Shown here one piece after another: positions 43,596 through 52,600 of a stretch of DNA of 64,000 nt. Source of the DNA: CAZCFB01 sp964511535 (GTDB lineage: Bacteria; Myxococcota_A; Polyangia; GCA-2747355; CAZCFB01); the NCBI GenBank assembly GCA_964511535.1, contig CAZEFW010000004.1, positions 87,874 through 151,873 of the forward strand. Direction: 5' to 3'. A model generated the notes under the pieces. It worked only from the letters and a program-made list of their open reading frames with translations, ran no database searches and was not told the DNA's origin. The stretch's first letter is position 1; each line of letters opens with the position of its first letter. Both the position numbers and the translations under genes were made by a program.

Positions 43596-43901
43596 TCAGC
43601 AGCGCCCGGCCCGGGCCGACGCCTGCTGGTAGACGTAAAACCCGCTGCCGAAGATGCCGCGGGTCCGGTCCACCTTCACACCACCTCCAGCCAGGACGTA
43701 GTCCGAGTCCTCGGGACCGATGACGAAGGTGATGCCGTCGACCCTGTGCTCGCTGTCTTCATCGCGCGGCTCGTCCAGAGCCATCCCCAGGCGGGGACCG
43801 CCTCAACCGTAGCCCTGGATGAACAGTCGGACGGCGTGGTCGGGCCTGTCAGACAGGATCTTGCGCAGCTCGGCGCGTGCGACCTCGGTAACCTCGATCA
43901 T
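43596..43901 (-). CDS. HesB/IscA-like selenoprotein with in-frame TGA (selenocysteine at residue 33)
   Basis: The frame starts at ATG 43901 (after GGAGGT) and runs MIEVTEVARAELRKIL to LFIQGYG. It meets TGA at 43805-43803 and continues in the same frame as GGPRLGMALDEPRDE to a stop at 43596: 101 residues in all. The TGA stands exactly where HesB/IscA proteins have their first cluster-binding Cys (G-x-G-C-G-G-P). Both sides match the family, including VDGITFVI and the GSGF end. A HesB-like selenoprotein family with Sec at this site is known (TIGR01911). A hairpin 23-37 bases downstream fits a bacterial SECIS. An automatic caller would split or drop this gene. A mutation TGC to TGA is the alternative, but conserved downstream coding argues against it. 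Confidence 0.88.
43768..43782 (-). promoter_or_regulatory. Candidate bacterial SECIS element
   Basis: On the mRNA, GGCUC-UGGAC-GAGCC forms a perfect five-pair stem. Its loop has G at the second position and begins 25 bases after the UGA, inside the range described for bacterial SECIS elements. A second stem, UCCCC-GCCU-GGGGA, lies between it and the UGA and has G first in the loop, so it is an alternative. Confidence 0.6.
43803..43805 (-). other. In-frame TGA read as selenocysteine
   Basis: TGA codon at residue 33 of the HesB-like frame, flanked by GGC TAC GGT and GGC GGT CCC codons. No other in-frame stop lies between 43901 and 43596. Confidence 0.82.
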
Positions 43902-43960
43902 GATTCGTACCTCCGGATCATCGTTCCATCGGTACTGAGCCGGCGGGCGGGGGTGAGGTT

Positions 43961-44923
43961 CTATTTTTTCTCGGGCGCGGGGGCAGGGGCCGACTCGGGA
44001 GCGGGCGCGGCCGCTGGGGCAGGCTCGGGTGCGGGAGCGGGAGCGGGAGCGGGCGCGGGAGCGGGGGCGGGGGCGGGCCTGGGCGCGGGCTTCTCGTGCG
44101 CTTCGCCAGGCGAGCAGTCGAGGTGGCGGTCGCCGGGCTTCGGCGCCTTCTTGCAGCGCTTCCAGCCCTTGCCCGGGGTGTAGAGGAACAGCTTCGGCTT
44201 GCCCGAGTTGGCCCCCTCCAGCCGGTAGACCTGATCGTTTTCCTGCCGCACGCGAACCAGGCTCTTGAGCGGCCAGCCCATGAAGTGGTGCAGCATGGCG
44301 CGGTTCATCACCCCGTGGGCGATGACCAGGATCTTGCGCTTCTTCAGGCCGCGCCGCAGCTCGTCCACCACGGGCCTCGACCGCTCGCTGATGTCGTACA
44401 GGCTCTCTCCCAGGGGCATCTTGCCCTTGACCGGGTTCTTCTCCTGCTCCCGGTACGCCTTCTGGATCACCTCCAGCGCCTGGGCCGGCCTGGACCCCCG
44501 CGCCGACACCTCGCACTTCTTGTGCCGCGGCAACGCCTTGTGAGGCGCGATCTGGCTCCAGCACACCCCCTTGGCGATGCCGGGCGAGATCTCGTCCAGC
44601 CCGGGCCGGACCTTGACCTTCAGGTCATGCTGCTTCGCCAGCAGCTCGGCGGTTCGCTGGGTGCGGAGCTTGCCGCTGGTGTAGATGTCCCGGATCGGCT
44701 CGTCCTTGAGCAGCTTCCACAGGCTCACCCGGTTGAGGTAACCCACCTGGTCCAGGTCAGGGTTGCCCTGCCACCGCGACAGCCGGTTCCACTCGGTCTG
44801 CCCATGCCGCGCCAGATAGATCGTATCCGGCAACCCAATCGACGCGCACCCGCTGCCCATCCCTCCAACCACCCCCACCAACAAAAAAACGCCGAGGTAC
44901 CTGACACTCCATGATCTGCTCAT
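43961..44923 (-). CDS. Histidine-phosphatase (phosphoglycerate mutase-like) lipoprotein
   Basis: 320 residues. A lipoprotein signal ending in GMGSGC is followed by a histidine phosphatase domain. The catalytic motif is LARHGQTEWNRLSRWQGNPD. A second conserved His is in VIAHGVMNRAML. The last 50 residues are a Pro-Ala repeat tail (PAPAPAPAPAPE) ending in KK, long and stiff enough to span part of the envelope. Most relatives are cytoplasmic, so a lipid-anchored form points to an exported phosphatase of unknown substrate. It is upstream of the HesB-like gene by 59 bases. Confidence 0.87.
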   Translation of the reverse strand: MSRSWSVRYLGVFLLVGVVGGMGSGCASIGLPDTIYLARHGQTEWNRLSRWQGNPDLDQVGYLNRVSLWKLLKDEPIRDIYTSGKLRTQRTAELLAKQHDLKVKVRPGLDEISPGIAKGVCWSQIAPHKALPRHKKCEVSARGSRPAQALEVIQKAYREQEKNPVKGKMPLGESLYDISERSRPVVDELRRGLKKRKILVIAHGVMNRAMLHHFMGWPLKSLVRVRQENDQVYRLEGANSGKPKLFLYTPGKGWKRCKKAPKPGDRHLDCSPGEAHEKPAPRPAPAPAPAPAPAPAPAPEPAPAAAPAPESAPAPAPEKK

Positions 44924-44999
44924 CTCAGCCTTCTCCTATATCTTCGGGGCCCGACTCACGCGAGCCCTCGAGGCCCGGCTCATTCGAGGGGAGGTGAAC

Positions 45000-46409
45000 T
45001 CAAGAATGAATCGACCGCCCATCAACGGCCATGGCGGCTTCCTTCACGATCTCCGACAGCGTCGGGTGCGCATGAACCGACCGCGCCAGATCCTCGGCGC
45101 TCCCCCCGAACTCCATGGCCACCACCGCCTCGGCGATCATCTCCGACGCCCGCGCCCCCACCATGTGAACCCCCAGCAGCCGGTCCGTCTTCGCGTCGGC
45201 CAGGATCTTGACCATCCCCTCCTCGGCGCCCAGCGCCTTGGCCCGCCCGTTGGCCCGAAACAGGAACCGCCCCACCTTGTACTTCACCTTGCTCGCCTTG
45301 GCCGCCTCCTCGCTCAGGCCCACCGACGCCAGCTCCGGCTCGGTGTACACGATGCTCGGGATGGCGTCGTAGTTGACATGCCCCGGCTTGCCCGCGATGC
45401 GCTCGGCCACCGCCACCCCCTCGTCCTCCGCCTTGTGGGCCAACATCGGCCCGCGCACCAGATCCCCGATGGCGTACACCCCCGGCAAGCTGGTCCGCAG
45501 GTGACCGTCCACCTTGACCCGCCCCCCGTCCTCCAGCTCCACGCCGGCGGCCTCAAGCCCCATGCCCTCGTGGTACGGCCGACGCCCCACCGCCACCAGC
45601 ACCCGGTCGCAGCGCAGGGACTCCGGCTCCTTTGCCTTGTCCTTCTCCAGGGTCAGGGTCACGCCGCCCTCGTCCACCTCGGCCCCCGTCACCCGCGTCT
45701 TGAGCCGGATGTCGACGCCCTGCCCCTTGAGGCTGCGCTGCAGCGCCTTGGCCAGCTGCCGGTCGGCGAACGGCGTGATCTGCGGCAGCATCTCCACCAC
45801 CGTCACCTCGGCCCCCAGCCGCCGCCAGACCGAGCCGAGCTCCAGCCCCACGGCGCCGGCGCCGATGACCGCCAGCCGGGCCGGGACCTCTTCGAAGGCG
45901 AGCGCCCCGGTGGAGTTGACCACCCGCTCGTCGTCGAAGGGCAAAAAGGGCAGCTCCACGGCCTTGCTCCCGCTGGCCAGGATCACGTTTGCCGCGGTGA
46001 CGGTGTCCTGCTTCTCGTCGCCCGCAACCTTCACGGTGTGGGCGTCCAGCAGCGACCCGTGCCCGCGGATCATCTGGATCTTGTTCTTCTTCATCAGGCC
46101 GGCAACGCCGTCGGTGAGTTCGGTGACGATGCGCGCCTTGCGGGCCTGCATGGCCGCCAGGTCCAGGCCGGGCTCGGCCCCGAGCACCACGCCGTGATCC
46201 GCCATCTTGTCCCGCGCCACAGCGAACAGCTCGCTCGACTCCAGCAGCGCCTTGGACGGGATGCACCCGACGTTGAGGCAGGTGCCGCCCAGCGACGGGT
46301 ACTTCTCCACGATGCAGGTCTTGAGCCCCAGCTGCGCGGCCCGGATCGCGGCGACATACCCGCCGGGGCCGGAGCCGATGACCACCACGTCGAACATGTA
46401 GTCGCTCAT
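45000..46409 (-). CDS. lpdA: Dihydrolipoyl dehydrogenase (E3)
   Basis: 469 residues. FAD motif VVIGSGPGGYVAAIRAAQLG at the N-terminus, redox-active disulfide GGTCLNVGCIPSK, NAD motif VIGAGAVGLELGSVW, and C-terminal HAHPTLSEI with the catalytic His. It reoxidises lipoamide on the E2 encoded just upstream. The start is one base after the sucB stop, so the pair is coupled. Confidence 0.97.
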   Translation of the reverse strand: MSDYMFDVVVIGSGPGGYVAAIRAAQLGLKTCIVEKYPSLGGTCLNVGCIPSKALLESSELFAVARDKMADHGVVLGAEPGLDLAAMQARKARIVTELTDGVAGLMKKNKIQMIRGHGSLLDAHTVKVAGDEKQDTVTAANVILASGSKAVELPFLPFDDERVVNSTGALAFEEVPARLAVIGAGAVGLELGSVWRRLGAEVTVVEMLPQITPFADRQLAKALQRSLKGQGVDIRLKTRVTGAEVDEGGVTLTLEKDKAKEPESLRCDRVLVAVGRRPYHEGMGLEAAGVELEDGGRVKVDGHLRTSLPGVYAIGDLVRGPMLAHKAEDEGVAVAERIAGKPGHVNYDAIPSIVYTEPELASVGLSEEAAKASKVKYKVGRFLFRANGRAKALGAEEGMVKILADAKTDRLLGVHMVGARASEMIAEAVVAMEFGGSAEDLARSVHAHPTLSEIVKEAAMAVDGRSIHS

Positions 46410-46410
46410 C

Positions 46411-47661
46411 TCAGACCTCCAGCATCAGCCGCTCGGGGGCCTCGATGCACTCCACGATGCGCCGCAGGAACGTCACCGCCTCGGCGCCGTCGATGAGGCG
46501 GTGGTCGTAGGACACCGCCAGGTACATCATCGGCCGCACCTCCAGCTGATCTGTGCGCTGGTCCACCACCACCGGGCGCTTCTTGATGCCGTGCATACCG
46601 AGGATGGCGCTCTGGGGCGGGTTGAGGATCGGCGTCGACAGCAGCGACCCGTACACCCCGCCGTTGGAGATGGTGAACGTGCCCCCGCTCAGGTCTTCCA
46701 GGGTCAGCTTCTTGTCGCGCGCCTTTTTGGCCAGCTCGCCGATGGTCTGCTCCAGCTCGGCGAACGACAGCCGGCCCGCGTCCCGCACCACCGGCACCAC
46801 CAGCCCGTTCTCCGTGCTCACCGCCACGCCGATGTCGTGGTAGTTGGCCTGCACGATCTCGTCCCCTTCGATGCGCGCGTTGACCCGCGGCACCGCCCGC
46901 AGGCCCTCCACCACCGCCTTGACGAAGAACGACATGAAGCCCAGCTTCACCCCGTGCTTCTGCTCGAAGGGCTCCTTGAACCGCTTGCGCAGGGCCATCA
47001 CCCCCGACATGTCCGCCTCGTTGAAGGTGGACAGCAGCGCCGCGGTCTGCTGCACCTCCACCAGCCGCTGCGCCAGCCGCCGGCGAAGCGAGGACATCTT
47101 GATCCGGGTCTCCCGCTCCCCCGTGGCCGTTGCCGCGGCCGCAGCCGCAGCCGGCGCCTTCGCCGCAGCCGGCACAGGGGCCGCCGCAGGCGCGGGCTTC
47201 GCCACCGACTCCGCCTCAACCGGCGCCTCTGCGTGCTGCTCGATGAACGCGAGCACGTCCCCCTTGGTCACTCGCCCCCCGGGCCCCGTGCCCTCGAGCT
47301 GCGTCGGGTCGAGGCCGTACTCCTCCACGAGCCGCCGCACCGCTGGCGACAGCCCGTCGTGGTCCTGCCCCTGCTCCGGCTCGGCCGCCGGCTCGCCCTG
47401 CGGCGCCCCTTCGCCCGCCCCCGCGGCCTCGGTGTCGAGGGTCCCCACCACCTGCCCCACCTGCACCGTGCTCTCGGCCTCGGCGCCCTGGCTCAGCTTG
47501 CCCGCGGCCTCGGCGGCCACGGTCAGCGTGATCTTGTCGGTCTCCAGCTCGAACAACGGGTCGTCCACGGCCACCACCGCGCCGTCCTCCGCGAGCCACT
47601 CCACCAACACCCCCTCGGTGATGGACTCACCGACCTCGGGTACCTTGATTTCAACGATCAT
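46411..47661 (-). CDS. sucB: Dihydrolipoyllysine succinyltransferase (E2 of 2-oxoglutarate dehydrogenase)
   Basis: 416 residues: a lipoyl domain with the modified Lys in ELETDKITLTV (about residue 43); an E3-binding domain (LSPAVRRLVEEYGLDPTQLEGTG, in parts) at about 103-140; an Ala/Pro linker; and the acyltransferase core ending in YDHRLIDGAEAV with the catalytic His. The sequence is of SucB rather than PDH E2 type (VPEVGESITEGVLVEW). The E1 gene sucA, normally just upstream, is not here; the next gene is on the other strand. Confidence 0.94.
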   Translation of the reverse strand: MIVEIKVPEVGESITEGVLVEWLAEDGAVVAVDDPLFELETDKITLTVAAEAAGKLSQGAEAESTVQVGQVVGTLDTEAAGAGEGAPQGEPAAEPEQGQDHDGLSPAVRRLVEEYGLDPTQLEGTGPGGRVTKGDVLAFIEQHAEAPVEAESVAKPAPAAAPVPAAAKAPAAAAAAATATGERETRIKMSSLRRRLAQRLVEVQQTAALLSTFNEADMSGVMALRKRFKEPFEQKHGVKLGFMSFFVKAVVEGLRAVPRVNARIEGDEIVQANYHDIGVAVSTENGLVVPVVRDAGRLSFAELEQTIGELAKKARDKKLTLEDLSGGTFTISNGGVYGSLLSTPILNPPQSAILGMHGIKKRPVVVDQRTDQLEVRPMMYLAVSYDHRLIDGAEAVTFLRRIVECIEAPERLMLEV

Positions 47662-47780
47662 CGCGTCCTTCCAGCTTCAGTTCAGTCGGTAATCCGCACT
47701 GAAGGATACAATACCGGCGCGGATTTCAAACCGAAGCTTGGGAAAAAGAGGGATCATCGATAGCATCAATTTCGACCCCA

Positions 47781-48473
47781 ATGCACCCGTCGAGACTCCC
47801 AAGGAACTGGCACCTGACCCTGGAGCTGGACAAGCTCGCCCGGGTCACCCGCCTCGCCGACGCGGAGCTGATGCTCGACCTCGGCGCGGGCAGCGGGTGC
47901 CATGTGGCCCGCCAGCTGCTGGCCCGGCACCCGGCGCTGCGAATCGTGGCGCTGGAGGCCAGGCCCCTGAGCCCAACACCGCACCCGCGGCTGCACCCGC
48001 TGCGCGCCGACGCCCGCGAGATCCCCCTGGCCGCGCGCAGCGTGGACCTGGCCTACGCGCGCTTCTTGCTGCAGCACCTGCCCGAGCCGCTGAGCGCGCT
48101 GCGCGGCATGGCCAGGGTCACGCGCCCCGGCGGCCAGGTCGCGGCGCTGGAGGTGGATGAGGGCTCGATCTTGTTGCACCCACTGCCGCCGCGCGAACGC
48201 GAGCGGGTGGAGGCGCACGCTCGCGGGCTCAAAAAACAGGGCAAGGACCGCTTCCTCGGCAGGCGGCTGAAGCACCTGCTGCGACAGGCCGGCCTGCGCC
48301 GGGTGGGGGTGCATGCGCTGACCGTGACCAGCGAGCAGGTGGGCATGGCCTCATTCTGGAGCATCGTCATGACCCGCCGCGGCCACCCAGCCGCGCCCCT
48401 CCCCGCCTGGGCCCGATCGCCTGACGCCTTCGGCTGCATCGTGCTGTACCTCGGCCACGGGGAGGTGCCCTGA
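47781..48473 (+). CDS. SAM-dependent methyltransferase (class I)
   Basis: 230 residues. Motif I is LMLDLGAGSGCHVARQLL, motif II region is SVDLAYARFLLQHLPEP and motif III region is VTRPGGQVAALEVDEG. The form is that of small-molecule methyltransferases of the UbiE/type 11 group. The substrate is unknown. The start has no clear ribosome site. It ends in TGATG with the phosphodiesterase gene, so the two are co-translated. Confidence 0.85.
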   Translation: MHPSRLPRNWHLTLELDKLARVTRLADAELMLDLGAGSGCHVARQLLARHPALRIVALEARPLSPTPHPRLHPLRADAREIPLAARSVDLAYARFLLQHLPEPLSALRGMARVTRPGGQVAALEVDEGSILLHPLPPRERERVEAHARGLKKQGKDRFLGRRLKHLLRQAGLRRVGVHALTVTSEQVGMASFWSIVMTRRGHPAAPLPAWARSPDAFGCIVLYLGHGEVP

Positions 48474-49582
48474 TGCCCGGGCTCGAGCTGGCGGTGCTGT
48501 TCGTGGACGGCCTGGATCATGGCTTCGTGGCGCGCAACTTCGCCCACTCGGACCTGTTCCGCCGGCTGTTCTGCGTCGACGACCTCTTCAGGGTGCAGGG
48601 GGTGATCCACAGCCTCGATTGCCTGGGCCAGCTGTTCGCCGGCCGGCCCCTGTCGCTGTTCGAGTTTGACGGTCACGCGCCGATCCCGCCCAGCGACCGT
48701 GTCGTCAACTGGGACGCGCTGCTGGCCCATGTGCAGCAGCAAGAGCTGCTGTGGAACCAGCTCAACAGCCGCGGCCACCGGGTGGGGCTGATGGAGATGA
48801 TCGGGATCTCCCTGTCCCCCGCCCTGGACGGCTTCTCCGTGACCAAGCAGCTGGGCCCCATCGGCCTGCGGGCGCTCTCTCGCCGCGGGCTGACCCATCA
48901 CCCGCCCGAGGCCGCGACCGTGTACAGCGAGCTGTGCCAGCGCGTGGGCCTGGCGCGCCCGCCCAGGCTCTGCGTCCCCGCCGCCGAGGACTTCTTCAGC
49001 GGGCCGGCCGAGGCGTTGACCGAGGCCGAGGCGCGGGAGGTCATCGAGATGGCCGGGTGCCACTGGCTGCCGGGCATGATGGAGCGCAACCTGACCGGGC
49101 AGTTCGAGATCCTCGCCGGCCTCATGCGGCGCTTCCCGGTGGACATGGTCCTGCTGCACACCGGCTACATCGATTCGTTGCTGCACCTGTTTTTCGGCCA
49201 TCCCGAGCTGGAGCAGCGGTTGATGGCCACCCTGGACCACATGCTCGACCAGCTGCTTCGGCTGGAGCCGGAAGAGATCCTGATCTTCTCCGACCACGGC
49301 ATGGCCCCCTCGGCCCCGCATCTGGCCGAGGAGCTGCTGCACCTGACCTGCCACCGGCCCGAGACCGCGGTGGTGACCGGCTGCGGAGAGCGCGTGGTCC
49401 GCCACCTGCGAGAGGAGCCGCCCCTGGACCTGACCGCCGTCTACCGCGCGGCGCTCGCGGTCTTCGAGATCGAACCGCCGCCCATGGAGCCGCCCACGCG
49501 CTTGCAGGTGGCGGAGCAGCAGGGGCAGGTCATCGAGGAGAGGGATCGGCTCATCGGAAGGTTGAGCCGGATGGTCGAATAG
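48473..49582 (+). CDS. Alkaline-phosphatase-superfamily phosphodiesterase-like protein
   Basis: 369 residues. The metal-binding pattern of type I phosphodiesterases can be seen: AVLFVDGLD near the N-terminus, then LLHTGYIDSLLHLFF (Asp and His) and ILIFSDHGMAP (Asp-His). The nucleophile should be a Ser/Thr near residue 45-50 (IHSLDCLGQLF), though the usual ATxPxxT context is not kept. No signal peptide is seen, so it is likely cytoplasmic. It shares its start with the stop of the methyltransferase gene. Joint action on a phosphorylated small molecule or lipid is possible. Confidence 0.78.
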   Translation: MPGLELAVLFVDGLDHGFVARNFAHSDLFRRLFCVDDLFRVQGVIHSLDCLGQLFAGRPLSLFEFDGHAPIPPSDRVVNWDALLAHVQQQELLWNQLNSRGHRVGLMEMIGISLSPALDGFSVTKQLGPIGLRALSRRGLTHHPPEAATVYSELCQRVGLARPPRLCVPAAEDFFSGPAEALTEAEAREVIEMAGCHWLPGMMERNLTGQFEILAGLMRRFPVDMVLLHTGYIDSLLHLFFGHPELEQRLMATLDHMLDQLLRLEPEEILIFSDHGMAPSAPHLAEELLHLTCHRPETAVVTGCGERVVRHLREEPPLDLTAVYRAALAVFEIEPPPMEPPTRLQVAEQQGQVIEERDRLIGRLSRMVE

Positions 49583-49624
49583 AGGGGGGGAGGGCCGGGG
49601 TAGTGGGGGTGCCAGCCCGGCGGC

Positions 49625-52600
49625 CTAGCTCGAGGGGATCGCCTTCTTGCCCAGCAGGTCGAGCTGGTAGATGCCAAAGTTTCCGGCCGCGATGTAGGCG
49701 GTGCCCTTGGCGAACTCGATGTGGGTCGCGTAGCCCAGGGTGCGCATGAACTGCTGGCCGTCCGGCTGGCTCGGGATGGAGGTGTCCACCACCAGCACGC
49801 CGTCGGACGGCAGGTTGACGAACAGCTTGCCCTGGTAGGTGCCCATCAGGCGCACGTTGTAGGTGCCGGTGGGCTGGTTGTACGCCTCCTTCATGGCGTA
49901 GCCGCCGACGTCGAAGATGAACAGCCGGTCGCTGTCCTTGGTCCAGTCGCCGCTCGGCGTGTAGGAGTAGCCGGCGCCCGCGTTGACGTACAGCTTCTGC
50001 CCGTCCATCACCAGGTCGTTGAGGTAGTGGTTATTGAAGCCGCGGAAGTCCAGCAGCTCGGCCAGCGGCTGGCCCCAGACGGTGATCCGCCGCAGCATGT
50101 TGAGCCGGTAGGCCGGCTGCCAACTGTAGTAACCGTTGCCGCTCTTGGAGTAGACCTTCTTGTAGGTGTAGTCGTAGGTCAAAAAGCGCGTCTCGGCGCC
50201 CTTCTGCCACGCCTTGATCAGCCGCCCCGGCAAGTTGATCGCCGGCCCCTTGTTCCACTTGCCGCCCTGCAGGTCCCAGCGCTGGGCGTAGTACTTGTAC
50301 AGGTACATCTTGCTGCCGTTGTACTGCATCTCGCCCACCTTGATGCGGTACGACAGGTACAGCTTGCTGGCGTCGCCGTTGCGCGTGACCAGGTTGAAGA
50401 AGTGCCAGTCATTGTTGGTGGTCAGCTTCAGCTCCTTGTAGGTCGGCTTGTCCGGGTTGCTCAGGTTCAGGAAGACCAGCTTCTTGGTGTACCCCTTGTG
50501 CTGGTAGTCGTACTGCTGGGTCAAGAAGGCCATGCCGTCGTCGGTGGTGGTCCAGCTGTTGCCATAGCTGTAGTAGTTCCAGTAGCGGTCGAACCACCAG
50601 CCGCCCCAGTAACCGCCGGTGCCGCACCAGTAGTAGTAGTAGGGCATGTAAGACATCGGCAGCTCCACCGAGCCGCGCTTGGTGGGCTTGGTCGGGTTGC
50701 TCATGTCGTAGACCAGCGCGCTGACCCGGTAGTAGCCGTACGGGTAGTAGCCGGGCTTGCTCTTGCCCGCCTCGTTGTACACCCGGCGGAAGATCACCAG
50801 GTTGTTCTTGTGCTTGACCACGCGCTCGACCTGGGCCGCCAGGAAGCCGCCGACCTCGGTGGCGTCCTCGAGCTTGCCCGAGCCGATCTTCTTGACGCGG
50901 AACTCCGTGGCGCCGCCGTAGGAGCTGCCGTAGTAGTAGCGGCCGGTGCCGCCCTGCTCGATCTGCTCCACCATGTAGTCGCCGAAGCGGAACACCTGGC
51001 GGTGGTAAGGCGCGACCTCCACCACGGCATCGGTCACCGGCTTCTTCAGGTCCTCGATGTCCACCAGCGACACGTGGGTGTCAGACAGGTTGACCACCTT
51101 GCGCCGGCCGCCGCTCGCCTTGTGGCTGAAGACCACCGAGCGCCGCACCTGGCCCTTGGGGTGGATGATGGTGCCGTAGTTGGTCAGCACGCCGGTCTGG
51201 GGCACGGCCTTGGTCTTGTCGTACTTCGACAGGTCCCAGCTCATCATGCCCACCGCGGTCTGGTAGTTGTAGTACCACCAGCTGCCGTCCTTGTTCTTGG
51301 TGTAGTAGTAGACCGGCACGGTGATGACGTTCTGCGAGCCGTCGGAGTGCATGCCGATCATTTTGTGCGCCTGGTCCAGGTTCCAGCTCAGCTGCGAGGA
51401 GACCCACGAGGCGTTCTTCACCGCCACGCACTGACGCTGCACCAGCCGGATGTCGTCCAGCTTTTGCACGTCGATGATGCTCACGGCGATGCCGCTGGAC
51501 CAGCCCGAGCCGTTGTCGGCGAAGCCGTCGCACGCCTTGGTGGTGTCCCGGCCGATGCCGATGAGGAACTTCTTGTTGTTGATGAAGCGGAACACGCTCA
51601 TGTCGCCGCTCAGGTTGTCCACCATGCTGGTGATCTGCAGGTCCTTGGGGTCGGCGAAGGAGATGGCGTACAGCGGGTCGATCTGCCGCGCGGTGATGGC
51701 GAAGGCGGTGCTGCGGTCCGAGTCGAACACGCTGCCGCGCACGGTCTCGTTCTTCTTGCCGAAGCTGAGCCGGTCCAGCCGGGTGGGCTGGGCCGGGTTG
51801 GTGATGTCCCACGCCTCGAGGTTGTTCTGGATGAACGAGCCGCCGGTGCAGTTCTGGCTGTTCCACTCGCGCCGGGCGAAGATGCCCAGGTAGGTGCCGG
51901 TCTTCTTCTTCTTGTCGAAGATGTAGGTCTGCTTGAACTGGTCGCCAAGCTCGCCGTAGGTCTCGAACTTGGTGTACAGCGCGATCTTGCCCTTCGGGTC
52001 GCTGATGTCGATGAGGGAGACCACGGCCTCCTGCATCGACGTGTACGAACCGCACTTGTAGCCGCCGCTGACGTAGCCGTACTTGCGCCAGTTCTCCACC
52101 ACCATCAGCATGTTGGACGTGGCGCTGATGGTGATCTTGTTGAAGTAGCGCCGCTCGCTGGTGCCGCCGGTGTAGCTGCTGTAGCCGCCGCCCTCGAACA
52201 CCTTGAGCTTCTGCACCACCTGCAGGTTCTTCGGGTCCTTGACGTTGAAGGAGTAGACCCACGCCTGCTCCTTGGCCTTGTTCTTGTTGTAGTAGTAATT
52301 CCAGCCGCTGTAGTAGTAGCGCGGGATGTAGGACACGACGTAGATGGTGTCCTCGATTTTGCGGCTGACGCCCTCGCGCAGCTGGCCGGTGATGTCCACC
52401 GTCTGCAGCACCTTGGGCTGCTTCAGGTTGGAGATGTCAATGGCCACCAGCTGCGAGACGTTGTGGCGCTTGAACTTGAGCTTGCCCTTCTCCTGGGTCA
52501 GGTACAGCGCGTCCTTGATCAGGGCATAGACCGTGTTGTCCTTGATGAACATCTCGATGGGGTAGCCGTAGACCGGCAGGCGGGAGATGAGCTTCGGATC

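Noticed and set aside
43596..43784. Separate 62-residue gene for the C-terminal HesB half
   Set aside because: Starts inside the fold at MALDEP, lacks a ribosome site, and the frame joins seamlessly to the upstream half through TGA.
43803..44564. 253-codon frame ending in the HesB N-terminal half
   Set aside because: Only the last 33 codons are real; the rest is out-of-frame sequence of the phosphatase lipoprotein gene. The true start is the ATG at 43901 with its own ribosome site.
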